Of a stretch of DNA of 20,633 nt, positions 8,162-14,307 are shown one piece after another. The notes below the pieces were generated by a model. That model was not told where the DNA came from, made no database searches, and worked only from the letters and a program-made list of their open reading frames with translations. This DNA comes from an uncultured Lachnospiraceae bacterium (lineage in GTDB: Bacteria; Bacillota; Clostridia; Lachnospirales; Lachnospiraceae), in the NCBI GenBank assembly GCA_910585895.1, contig CAJUHY010000011.1:32268-52900 (forward strand), read 5' to 3'. Position 1 is the stretch's first letter. Each line of letters starts with the position of its first letter. Both the position numbers and the translations under genes were made by a program.

Positions 8162-8186
8162 AATAACAGTAATCGTTACTGTTATT
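8162..8186. promoter_or_regulatory. Palindromic operator of the rubrerythrin gene (probable PerR box)
   Basis: AATAACAGTAA (8162-8172), TCG, then TTACTGTTATT (8176-8186) is a perfect 11-bp inverted repeat around a 3-bp centre. It starts 2 bp downstream of the predicted -10. It matches 19 of 25 positions in the sequence at 8626-8650 in front of perR, which makes PerR the likely ligand. Confidence 0.8.
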
Positions 8187-8188
8187 AT

Positions 8189-8217
8189 AAAATATCATAC
8201 ATGCTGTCGCATGTCAA
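8189..8217 (-). promoter_or_regulatory. Promoter of the rubrerythrin gene
   Basis: The minus strand has consensus TTGACA (8217-8212), a 17-bp spacer ending in TGA (extended -10) and TATTTT (8194-8189). The operator begins immediately downstream, so a bound repressor would cover the transcription start. Confidence 0.7.
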
Positions 8218-8226
8218 CAGTAATTT

Positions 8227-8607
8227 TTATTTTTCCAGGCAATTCCGGCATTTCCCATAAAAATAAGTAACATGACCTTCTATTTCCCCATCGAATCCTG
8301 AACCGGCAAGCGTATTGATATGGTCGATGTTCTCAATTTCCAAGTCCATGACGCTCCCGCATTTGGTACAGAGAATATGGTAATGGGGTGAGATATTTCC
8401 GTCAAAACGGTCAGGTCCTATACCTGTTGAGAGCTTGCGGATTTCACCTAATTTTGTCAGGAGAGATAAGTTCCGGTACACTGTTCCCAGACTTATGTTG
8501 GGGAATTCCTTCCTCACGTTCAGATAAACAGTCTCGGCGGTAGGGTGGTCATAGCGGTTAGCCAGAAAATCCTTAATACATTCTCTCTGACGGCTGTGCT
8601 TGATCAA
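8227..8607 (-). CDS. perR: Peroxide-responsive repressor PerR (Fur family)
   Basis: The chosen TTG start gives 126 residues. A winged helix (PTAETVYLNVRKEFPNISLGTVYRNLSLL) is followed by a metal-binding half. With an offset of 16 residues, every known Bacillus subtilis PerR ligand aligns without a gap: His21 (H37), Asp69 (D85), His75 and His77 (H91, H93), Asp88 (D104), and zinc cysteines 80, 83, 120 and 123 (C96, C99, C136, C139). Asp at the D85 position is the hallmark of PerR, since Fur has Glu. It would sense H2O2 through iron-catalysed histidine oxidation. The TTG at 8607 is preferred because GGAGG (8620-8616) lies 8 nt upstream. The in-frame ATGs at 8622 and 8640 overlap that RBS or the operator. 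The protein lacks the N-terminal extension of the Bacillus protein. Confidence 0.9.
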   Translation of the reverse strand: MIKHSRQRECIKDFLANRYDHPTAETVYLNVRKEFPNISLGTVYRNLSLLTKLGEIRKLSTGIGPDRFDGNISPHYHILCTKCGSVMDLEIENIDHINTLAGSGFDGEIEGHVTYFYGKCRNCLEK

Positions 8608-8625
8608 TGTTAAATCCTCCATATA

Positions 8626-8650
8626 AATAATAGTAATCATTATTGTTTAC
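8626..8650. promoter_or_regulatory. Operator in front of perR (probable autoregulation)
   Basis: Reading from 8626, AATAATAGTAATCATTATTG matches the rubrerythrin operator at nearly every position (19 of 25 over the full length) and is an imperfect palindrome. It lies 6 bp downstream of the perR -10 and upstream of its RBS. Confidence 0.7.
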
Positions 8651-8656
8651 AAAATA

Positions 8657-8685
8657 AATATAATCCCGCTGTACTCAAATGTCAA
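8657..8685 (-). promoter_or_regulatory. perR promoter, embedded in a terminator hairpin
   Basis: The minus strand shows consensus TTGACA (8685-8680), a 17-bp spacer and TATATT (8662-8657). The -35 lies mostly in the loop of the 8663-8697 hairpin, the spacer contains one complete arm, and the -10 coincides with the T-rich tail. Confidence 0.75.
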
Positions 8686-8697
8686 GTACAGCGGGAT
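8663..8697 (-). terminator. Hairpin that probably terminates the SRP RNA
   Basis: ATCCCGCTGTACT (8663-8675) and AGTACAGCGGGAT (8685-8697) form a perfect 13-bp stem with a 9-nt loop. On the minus strand it is followed by TATATTTATTTTG, and on the plus strand by GTTTTTGTTT, so it may work in both directions. It lies about 57 bp beyond the mature SRP RNA end, with no other terminator between. Confidence 0.75.
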
Positions 8698-8753
8698 GTT
8701 TTTGTTTACCAATTTCTGCCATTGCAATAAAGTTCTCAGTTAAAATTTTAAAT

Positions 8754-9015
8754 CCGAGCGCCCTGCTTTGAATCCTGGCCATAGACGTTACTTTTACAGT
8801 TAGCTCAATCCAGGCGCCCTCACGGCACATGAGAGGTTCTGCTTAGTGCTGCTTTGTTCCCAACCTGACACGGTTCACAGATTCCCATTGCGTAAGACCC
8901 AAACATCATCACCACTTATAAAAGGCAGCCCCACAGCCGCAGACCCGAGGCAGAGCATCACTCCAACTATAGCGGATTGTTGGTACAGGGCACCGCTAAC
9001 GCCCCAGCTGCTCGG
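8754..9015 (-). ncRNA. ffs: Signal recognition particle RNA, large Firmicutes type
   Basis: This RNA is about 262 nt long. On the minus strand it carries the conserved helix 8 with its GGAA tetraloop region: GTCAGGTTGGGAACAAAGCA, followed by GCACTAAGCAGAACC. It also has the Alu-domain sequences GCGGTGCCCTGTA near the 5' end and GGGTCTTACGCAATGGGAAT, and ends in GAGCTAACTG...GTAACG...GCAGGGCG. The ends pair: CCGAGC at 9015-9010 with GCTCGG at 8759-8754. It binds Ffh and targets nascent membrane proteins to FtsY and the translocase. The Alu domain is present as in Bacillus and Clostridia, unlike the short E. coli form. A strong promoter precedes it. The exact processed ends are inferred from pairing. 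Confidence 0.93.
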
Positions 9016-9022
9016 AGATTTA

Positions 9023-9051
9023 AGTATAGCGTGTTTTGGGAAAAAAGTCAA
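9023..9051 (-). promoter_or_regulatory. Strong sigma-A promoter of the SRP RNA gene
   Basis: The minus strand has TTGACT (9051-9046), a 17-bp spacer and TATACT (9028-9023). The mature RNA 5' end at 9015 lies 7 bp further on, as expected for a transcription start. Confidence 0.88.
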
Positions 9052-9197
9052 TCGTTGATTTGTTGAATCACGAAAATCCATTTTCAAGAAATCTCCAATT
9101 ATATAAGCAGTTTTCTTTCTCATTTGATGTAAAATTTAATCACCACCAAAAATCATATTTAAAATGTAAAGATACATAGAAAGGAATTGGTTAAGGT

Positions 9198-9386
9198 ATG
9201 AACAGAAAATATTTAGAAACAGCAGTTACACTAGCCCGCATGTACGGCGTGGCTGAGACTCTCCATCCATGGGAATATCTGAAAAATGAGAAATTCATAG
9301 TGAAGATAGAAAAATGGACAGAAGAATTCCTAAGCATGGAAAATGCTGAACTTCTGAAATTCTTTGAATCAAAGACAGTCGAATAA
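9198..9386 (+). CDS. Small hypothetical protein (62 aa)
   Basis: The product has 62 residues and begins MNRKYLETAVTLARMYGVAE. It looks helical and amphipathic and is rich in Glu and Lys, with the central stretch HPWEYLKNEKFIVKIEKW. There is no signal peptide, membrane segment or Cys motif, and I recognise no family. A purine-rich AGAAAGGAATTGGTTAAGGT stretch precedes the ATG and offers possible ribosome-binding sequence. It stands 147 bp beyond the SRP promoter and is convergent with the XRE gene, whose stop is about 40 bp away. A role beside that regulator is possible but not shown. Confidence 0.55.
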   Translation: MNRKYLETAVTLARMYGVAETLHPWEYLKNEKFIVKIEKWTEEFLSMENAELLKFFESKTVE

Positions 9387-9427
9387 AAGAGACAGGATAT
9401 ATAAGCCATATGCAGCAGATGCCGTGC

Positions 9428-9637
9428 TCATATCTTTTCCGGCGGTATGTATTCCAATATGTCGGACACAGAACAGTCCAGTATCCCACAAAGTGTATCC
9501 AGTGTCTTTGTGGTAATTGCCTCTCCGTGTTTCATTCTATGGAGCGTATTCGCCGGAATCCCATGCTTAAAAATCAAAGCATATTCTGTTATGCCCTTCT
9601 TTAAAAGTGTCTCATAAAAAGGCTGGTATGAAATCAT
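9428..9637 (-). CDS. Small XRE/Cro-type helix-turn-helix regulator
   Basis: The product has 69 residues and is almost entirely one Cro/C1-type HTH of the HTH_26 style: YETLLKKGITEYALIFKHGI, then PANTLHRMKHGEAITTKTLD, then TLCGILDCSVSDILEYIPPE. The recognition-helix region is around NTLHRMKHG. There is no effector domain, so it is likely a simple dimeric repressor. A strong AGGAGGG lies 5 nt before the ATG at 9637. It is transcribed divergently from the surface operon that starts at 9771. The intergenic region holds a near-perfect 20-bp palindrome inside the operon promoter, a plausible binding site for it. Confidence 0.85.
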   Translation of the reverse strand: MISYQPFYETLLKKGITEYALIFKHGIPANTLHRMKHGEAITTKTLDTLCGILDCSVSDILEYIPPEKI

Positions 9638-9665
9638 GCCGACCCTCCTGAATCATTTTTTTTAA

Positions 9666-9674
9666 ATCATATCA
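9666..9674 (-). promoter_or_regulatory. Possible extended -10 promoter of the XRE gene
   Basis: The minus strand carries TGATATGAT (9674-9666), an extended -10 element. No good -35 is visible at the right distance. The expected -35 position overlaps the palindrome at 9692-9711. Confidence 0.4.
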
Positions 9675-9685
9675 TGCCCAAAAAC

Positions 9686-9714
9686 TTGACCATACTAAAT
9701 ATATTGAGTATAAT
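9686..9714 (+). promoter_or_regulatory. Promoter of the surface operon
   Basis: TTGACC (9686-9691), a 17-bp spacer and a perfect TATAAT (9709-9714) predict a transcription start near 9721, 50 bp before the ATG at 9771. It rules out the in-frame GTG at 9717 as a start codon. Confidence 0.8.
9692..9711. promoter_or_regulatory. 20-bp palindrome filling the -35/-10 spacer (candidate operator)
   Basis: ATACTAAATATATTGAGTAT is symmetrical in 9 of 10 base pairs around its centre at 9701/9702. It covers the whole spacer and the first three bases of the -10. A protein bound here would exclude RNA polymerase. The divergently encoded XRE protein is the nearest candidate. Confidence 0.55.
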
Positions 9715-9770
9715 TTGTGATAAAGTTATCAAAAAGTTTACAAGGAAAAGTCAGAAAGGAAAGGTTAGAA

Positions 9771-11246
9771 ATGACTACGAGAAAGAGGCATAAGATGGGA
9801 ATACGAAAGGCAGGAAAGAGACTGCTGTCCTTGTTTTTGGCAGCAGTCCTCCTGCTGACAACACCGCTAATTCCGGTGCAGGCAGAGACGATGACTCAGT
9901 TTTGCAGACAGCTATCAGAGGTAACACCGGTAGACGGACAGGAGAAAAACGATGGGCTGCTCTATGTGGATGGTGTGGTTTATAGCGGATACTATATGGA
10001 CAGTGCAGGCATTATGTATAAGGTATCTAATGGAACAGCAGAACCGATAACCAAAATTATGAGTAAGGGAACCGTATACTATTGTCAGTCAAAAAAGAGG
10101 CAAAAGAAGCTGCCAAGGAAGACAGCATTTGTCGCAGGCAGGATTTATACAGGTTATTATATGGACAATAAAAATAGGATGTACCATGTAAAAGCGGGAA
10201 AATGTACCTTACAAACCGGAACGGTGAAAAAAGGAACCAGGTACTACAGCTATATAGCGAAGAAAAAACGAAGACTTTCAAAGCAGACGCTATATGTAAA
10301 AGGGAAGGTCTATACAGGTTATTACATAGACGGCAAGAATAAGATGTACCATGTGAAATCAGGAAAGAGTGCCTTGCAAACTGGAACGGTAAAAAAAGGG
10401 ACGAGGTACTACAGCTATAGAGCAAAGAAAAGACGACAGCTTTCAAAACAGACGCTATATGTAAAAGGGAAAGTTTACACGGGATATTACATGAGCAAGA
10501 AGAACAAGATGTACCATGTAAAAAAAGGAAGATGTACTTTACAAACGGGAATGCTTGCTGCGGGAACCAAGTACTACAGCTATAAAGCAAAGAAAAGCCG
10601 GACTCTTATAGAGCAGACGTTATATGTGGACGGTGTGTTTTATAGCGGTTATTTCCTTGGCAGCGATAATAGGATGTTTCTCTTGGCAAACGGAATCTAT
10701 ACCCCTGTGGATACTGCGCTTAATGCGGGAACCGCGTACTATAGCCAGAATGATAATAGGATGTTAAATCTTTTGCTTGACAAAATGTATGTGGATGGAA
10801 GAGCGTTGGAGGGGCTGACACCAAGCGGGATAGCGACTTTCCAGAAGGCGCGGGCGGTTGTGCAGAACATTTCTAATCCGGCCGACAGTAAGCAGGACAA
10901 ACTTTACAAATGCTATCTGTGGATAAAAAAATGTCCCTATATACAATACCGTACCATGCTCGCTGCAGTAAAAGCCGACCCGGTAGATTGGGATTCTACT
11001 TTTGCTAATGATATTTTTGATAAAGGCGCTGGCTGTTGTGCATCATTAGCCTGTGCATTTGCATATATGGCAAAGGCGTGTGGGTATGAAAAGGTGACAA
11101 TCTGTTCTGATACAGAACATGCCTGGGTAGATATTGAAGGAAGACTTTACGATCCACTGTTTGCAAAAGACAGAAGCTTTAGTTTGAATTATAACGCTGC
11201 ATATACGGATTACCGGGTACATGCAGCATTTACGAGAGATTTGTAG
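9771..11246 (+). CDS. Secreted repeat protein with C-terminal transglutaminase-like domain (paralogue 1)
   Basis: The product has 491 residues. A signal peptide (basic MTTRKRHKMGIRKAGKR, then a hydrophobic run, with probable cleavage after VQA at 38) directs export. Five 55-residue repeats follow, with the core pattern LYVKGKVYTGYY.D.KNKMYHVK.GK...TG.VKKGTRYYSY.AKK.R.LSKQ, very rich in Lys, Tyr and Gly. The first and fifth repeats are less basic (YVDGVxYSGY). The C-terminal domain (about 370-491) has a transglutaminase/cysteine-protease-like triad: GAGCC (Cys423), TEHAW (His450) and LYDP (Asp461). The repeats resemble cell-wall-binding aromatic/glycine repeats in style only. The ATG at 9771 has AGGAAAGG 6 nt upstream and lies 50 bp after the predicted transcription start. 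It probably hydrolyses or cross-links a surface polymer; the substrate is unknown. Confidence 0.85.
   Translation: MTTRKRHKMGIRKAGKRLLSLFLAAVLLLTTPLIPVQAETMTQFCRQLSEVTPVDGQEKNDGLLYVDGVVYSGYYMDSAGIMYKVSNGTAEPITKIMSKGTVYYCQSKKRQKKLPRKTAFVAGRIYTGYYMDNKNRMYHVKAGKCTLQTGTVKKGTRYYSYIAKKKRRLSKQTLYVKGKVYTGYYIDGKNKMYHVKSGKSALQTGTVKKGTRYYSYRAKKRRQLSKQTLYVKGKVYTGYYMSKKNKMYHVKKGRCTLQTGMLAAGTKYYSYKAKKSRTLIEQTLYVDGVFYSGYFLGSDNRMFLLANGIYTPVDTALNAGTAYYSQNDNRMLNLLLDKMYVDGRALEGLTPSGIATFQKARAVVQNISNPADSKQDKLYKCYLWIKKCPYIQYRTMLAAVKADPVDWDSTFANDIFDKGAGCCASLACAFAYMAKACGYEKVTICSDTEHAWVDIEGRLYDPLFAKDRSFSLNYNAAYTDYRVHAAFTRDL
9956..10780 (+). repeat. Five 165-bp in-frame tandem repeats in paralogue 1
   Basis: Units begin at 9956, 10121, 10286, 10451 and 10616, each exactly 165 bp (55 codons), and a degenerate sixth start is at 10781. 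Units 3 and 4 are very similar at the DNA level (GACGCTATATGTAAAAGGGA occurs in both), suggesting recent duplication. The outer units are more diverged. Confidence 0.9.
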
Positions 11247-11311
11247 ACATACTGCAGGAATCCCTCAAAAATTTAAGCTTCTCTAATATAATACAAAAAG
11301 GAGGAAATGAA

Positions 11312-12832
11312 ATGTTAAAAACAAAAAAAGTCTGGATACGCATACTGGCGTTTGCTCTGGGAGTAACTATGCTGTTTCCGGCACAAGTATCATACGCGGC
11401 AGCAACAGAAAGCAATGTCGCGCCAGAGATGGAGGGTGCAGCTGTACTGGAATCCGAAACAACATCTGCTGCCAGAGCAGTAAAATCTCTGGTATCAGCG
11501 TCAGACGGTCAGCCGGAGGACGATGGAAGGATATATGTAGAAGGTAATCTTTATAATGGTTATTATAAGGATAATGCCGGTCTTTTATATATCGTATCAA
11601 ATGGAACGCCAAAGTTATATACTGGAGTTGTTTCTGCATCAGCAAAGTATTATTATGCAAGCAAAGTTCGTACGTTCGCGAAAAAAACATTGTATGTGAA
11701 AGGGAGGAAGTATACCGGATATTATTTGGACAGAAAAAATAAAATGTATTACGCCAAAAAGGGTTTGCTGAAACTTAAAACAGGAACTGTCCCGGCAAAA
11801 ACCAAATATTACAGTGGCAAGGAAAATAAGACGCGGAAATTGAACAAACAGACATTATATGTGAAGGGGAAGCTGTATAGCGGATATTATTTGGACAAGA
11901 AAAATAAAATGCATTATACCAAAAAGGGTTCCCTTACACTAAAAACCGGGGTTGTCTCTGCAAAAACCAAATATTACAGCGGCAAGGCAAATAAGACGCG
12001 GAAACTGAAAAAGCAGACATTGTATGTAAAAGGGAAATTGTATACCGGTTATTTTTTGAATGGTAAAAATACAATGTACAGCGCCAAAAAGGGCGTTATT
12101 ACTCCAGTCAGCATAGTGCTTGACAGCGGGACTAAGTATTACAGTTACAAAGGGAAGAAGACACGAAGACTCTCAAAGCAGACATTATATGTGAAAGGGA
12201 AACTGTATACCGGCTATTATCTGGACGGTGAAAATATGATGTACAGCGTCCAAAAGGGAATCTGCACAATCGTCAATACCCCTCTGGCTGCCGGAACTGC
12301 TTATTATAACTATAATACCGGAACAATGTGTTCGCTTCAGGGGCAAACCTTCTATATCAATGGAAAAGCGTTGGAGGGAATGAGCGCTGAGTCTATGGCA
12401 ACTTTGCAAAGAGCGCAGGCAGTTGTTGCCGGAATTACGAATGATAGCATGACGAGGGAACAAAAACTTAGGGTTTGTTTTGATTATGTGAAAGCGGCTT
12501 ACCCGGAAATCAAGCCCAGAATACCGCACTATACGGGGATGGACTGGCCGGTGATTTATGCAAATGACATGTTTGTGCGCGGGGCAGGAAATTGCTGCAG
12601 TTATGCAGCGGCTTTCGCATATATGGCAAAGGCTATTGGATATGATGAGGTCTATTGCTGTAACAGCGGCGGTCACGGATGGGCTGAGATTGACGGATTG
12701 GTTTATGATCCGGAGTGGAGTAAATGGCATCATGTGTATAATTACTTTGGCCTCAGTTATGATACCAAGACAGATCAGGATTATAAAGGGGCCATTGGAG
12801 CAAGGAAGCCTTGGATGCGTATCAAAATTTGA
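11312..12832 (+). CDS. Secreted repeat protein with C-terminal transglutaminase-like domain (paralogue 2)
   Basis: The product has 506 residues and is a tandem paralogue of the preceding gene. The signal peptide (MLKTKKVWIRILAFALGV to SYAA, cleavage near 29-30) is followed by an Ala/Glu/Ser linker. Five repeats follow, the first 53 and the rest 55 residues, with the consensus LYVKGKLYTGYYLD.KNKMYY.KKG...LKTG.V.AKTKYYSGK.NKTRKL.KQT. The C-terminal domain shows GAGNC (Cys428), GGHGW (His455) and VYDP (Asp466), matching paralogue 1, and it has a longer tail of about 40 residues after the Asp. An RBS AGGAGG lies upstream of the ATG. The gap to paralogue 1 is 65 bp and holds a TATAAT without a matching -35, so it is most likely in the same operon. 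Having two versions suggests different targets or a graded structure. Confidence 0.85.
   Translation: MLKTKKVWIRILAFALGVTMLFPAQVSYAAATESNVAPEMEGAAVLESETTSAARAVKSLVSASDGQPEDDGRIYVEGNLYNGYYKDNAGLLYIVSNGTPKLYTGVVSASAKYYYASKVRTFAKKTLYVKGRKYTGYYLDRKNKMYYAKKGLLKLKTGTVPAKTKYYSGKENKTRKLNKQTLYVKGKLYSGYYLDKKNKMHYTKKGSLTLKTGVVSAKTKYYSGKANKTRKLKKQTLYVKGKLYTGYFLNGKNTMYSAKKGVITPVSIVLDSGTKYYSYKGKKTRRLSKQTLYVKGKLYTGYYLDGENMMYSVQKGICTIVNTPLAAGTAYYNYNTGTMCSLQGQTFYINGKALEGMSAESMATLQRAQAVVAGITNDSMTREQKLRVCFDYVKAAYPEIKPRIPHYTGMDWPVIYANDMFVRGAGNCCSYAAAFAYMAKAIGYDEVYCCNSGGHGWAEIDGLVYDPEWSKWHHVYNYFGLSYDTKTDQDYKGAIGARKPWMRIKI
11527..12345 (+). repeat. Five in-frame tandem repeats in paralogue 2
   Basis: Units begin at 11527 (159 bp), 11686, 11851, 12016 and 12181 (165 bp each), anchored on a conserved TATGT codon stretch. 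A degenerate unit starts at 12346. The period is the same as in paralogue 1, so the repeat predates the gene duplication. Confidence 0.88.
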
Positions 12833-12874
12833 TAGAATGCTGCGGGTGTCTATACAAATTGAAAGGAGTAAAAA

Positions 12875-14293
12875 GTGGTTTTTAGTTCATTGATATTTTT
12901 ATGTGTCTTTTTTCCGCTTATATTTTGCCTGCATACAGCAATACCAGCTATAAAAGTAAGAAATGCGCTTTTAATCATGGCAAGCCTGTTTTTTTATGCA
13001 TTTGGGGAACCGGTTTATGTATTTTTAATGGTGATAAGCGCTTTTCTTAACTATCTTTGCGCAGTGCTTATGGAAAAAGCAAATTCCAAAGTTATACTGA
13101 CTGCAGCGGTGATTATCAATATTGGTATTTTATGTGTGTTTAAATATATTGGTTTTTTCGTAGCAACAATTAATGATATCCTGCGCTTACATATTACGGT
13201 TCCGCAGATTGCCTTGCCCATTGGCATTTCTTTTTTCACGTTTCAGGCATTGTCCTATGTGATTGATGTGTACCGGAGGCAGGTGGCGGTTCAGAAGAAT
13301 TTCGGTAAAGTACTGCTGTATATCTCGTTTTTTCCGCAGCTGATTGCCGGACCGATTGTAAAATACAGAGATATTGCCTGCGAAATTGACAGCCGTAGCG
13401 TAGGCTTAAAGGAGGCGGCGTCAGGCATGAGGCGTTTTATCTGCGGGCTTGCCAAAAAAGTATTGATTGCCAATACCATGGCTGTGGCTGCAGATCAGGC
13501 ATTTGGGCAGGAACTTGGTTCCTTGAATATTTTAAGCGCATGGATTGGCGCAGTGTCCTACACGATGCAGATTTACTATGATTTCAGCGGATATAGCGAT
13601 ATGGCGATTGGTCTTGGGCAGATGTTCGGTTTTCATTTCAAAGAGAATTTCAAACATCCCTATAGTTCTCTTACCATCAAGGAATTCTGGCGGCGTTGGC
13701 ATATCTCGCTGTCCTCGTGGTTTAAAGAGTACGTCTATATTCCGCTTGGCGGCAACCGGAAAGGAAAGCTGCGGACAGGAATCAATAAGATAACCGTGTT
13801 TTTCCTCACTGGACTCTGGCACGGTGCTAACTGGACTTTCGTGGTATGGGGGCTGTTCCACGGAGCGTTTAGCTTTTTGGAAGAATTTGTTCCTGCCATC
13901 AGGAAGCTGCCTCGTTTTCTATTACATATTTATACAATGTGTACAGTAATTGTCGGATTTGTTATTTTCAGGGCGGATACATTGTATCAGGCGTTTGGAT
14001 TTATTGGAAAAATGTTTGCAGGCTGTGATTTTACGGCAGCCTCCATGTCGTTTGCATGCCAGATGATGACGCCGCATCTTCTTGTGATGCTGATTGCAGC
14101 TGTAATTGGCTGCGGTCCGGTCCGTAGCCTCACTGTGAGATTACGGCTCTTATCGAAGAAAGAGGAAAAACTGGCTCCCAGGGAAAACTTTGTAGAAGTA
14201 ATTCTGTATACAGCTGCTTTCCTGTTGCTTCTGTGGTGCATTATCAGGCTGTCGGGAGGCTCGTATAACCCATTTATCTATTTTAGGTTTTAG
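12875..14293 (+). CDS. MBOAT family O-acyltransferase (AlgI/PatA/DltB-like)
   Basis: This 472-residue multi-span membrane protein has the MBOAT signature. It shows FWRRWHISLSSWFKEYVYIP (271-290) followed by LGGNRKG, the conserved His316 in LWHGANWTFVVWG, a second His329 in GLFHG, and YYDFSGYSDMAIGLGQMFG before them. Such proteins move acetyl groups across the membrane for O-acetylation of exported polysaccharides (alginate, peptidoglycan, cellulose). The start is GTG at 12875, with AAAGGAG 6 nt upstream, giving the family-typical MVFSSLIFL. It lies 42 bp after paralogue 2 and 14 bp before the DHHW gene, its expected partner. The polymer acetylated cannot be read from the sequence. Confidence 0.93.
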   Translation: MVFSSLIFLCVFFPLIFCLHTAIPAIKVRNALLIMASLFFYAFGEPVYVFLMVISAFLNYLCAVLMEKANSKVILTAAVIINIGILCVFKYIGFFVATINDILRLHITVPQIALPIGISFFTFQALSYVIDVYRRQVAVQKNFGKVLLYISFFPQLIAGPIVKYRDIACEIDSRSVGLKEAASGMRRFICGLAKKVLIANTMAVAADQAFGQELGSLNILSAWIGAVSYTMQIYYDFSGYSDMAIGLGQMFGFHFKENFKHPYSSLTIKEFWRRWHISLSSWFKEYVYIPLGGNRKGKLRTGINKITVFFLTGLWHGANWTFVVWGLFHGAFSFLEEFVPAIRKLPRFLLHIYTMCTVIVGFVIFRADTLYQAFGFIGKMFAGCDFTAASMSFACQMMTPHLLVMLIAAVIGCGPVRSLTVRLRLLSKKEEKLAPRENFVEVILYTAAFLLLLWCIIRLSGGSYNPFIYFRF

Positions 14294-14307
14294 AGAGGAG
14301 GAAGCGC

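Noticed and set aside
9717..9770. GTG start that would lengthen paralogue 1 by 18 residues
   Set aside because: It lies 3 bp after the -10 box, before the expected transcription start, and would move the signal peptide away from the N-terminus.
10057..10590. Long minus-strand frame opposite the repeats of paralogue 1
   Set aside because: It is the antisense shadow of the in-frame 165-bp repeats, with no RBS or plausible protein.
9956..12345. Regular repeats as a possible CRISPR array
   Set aside because: The 165-bp period is in frame, codes for protein throughout and has no repeat/spacer alternation.
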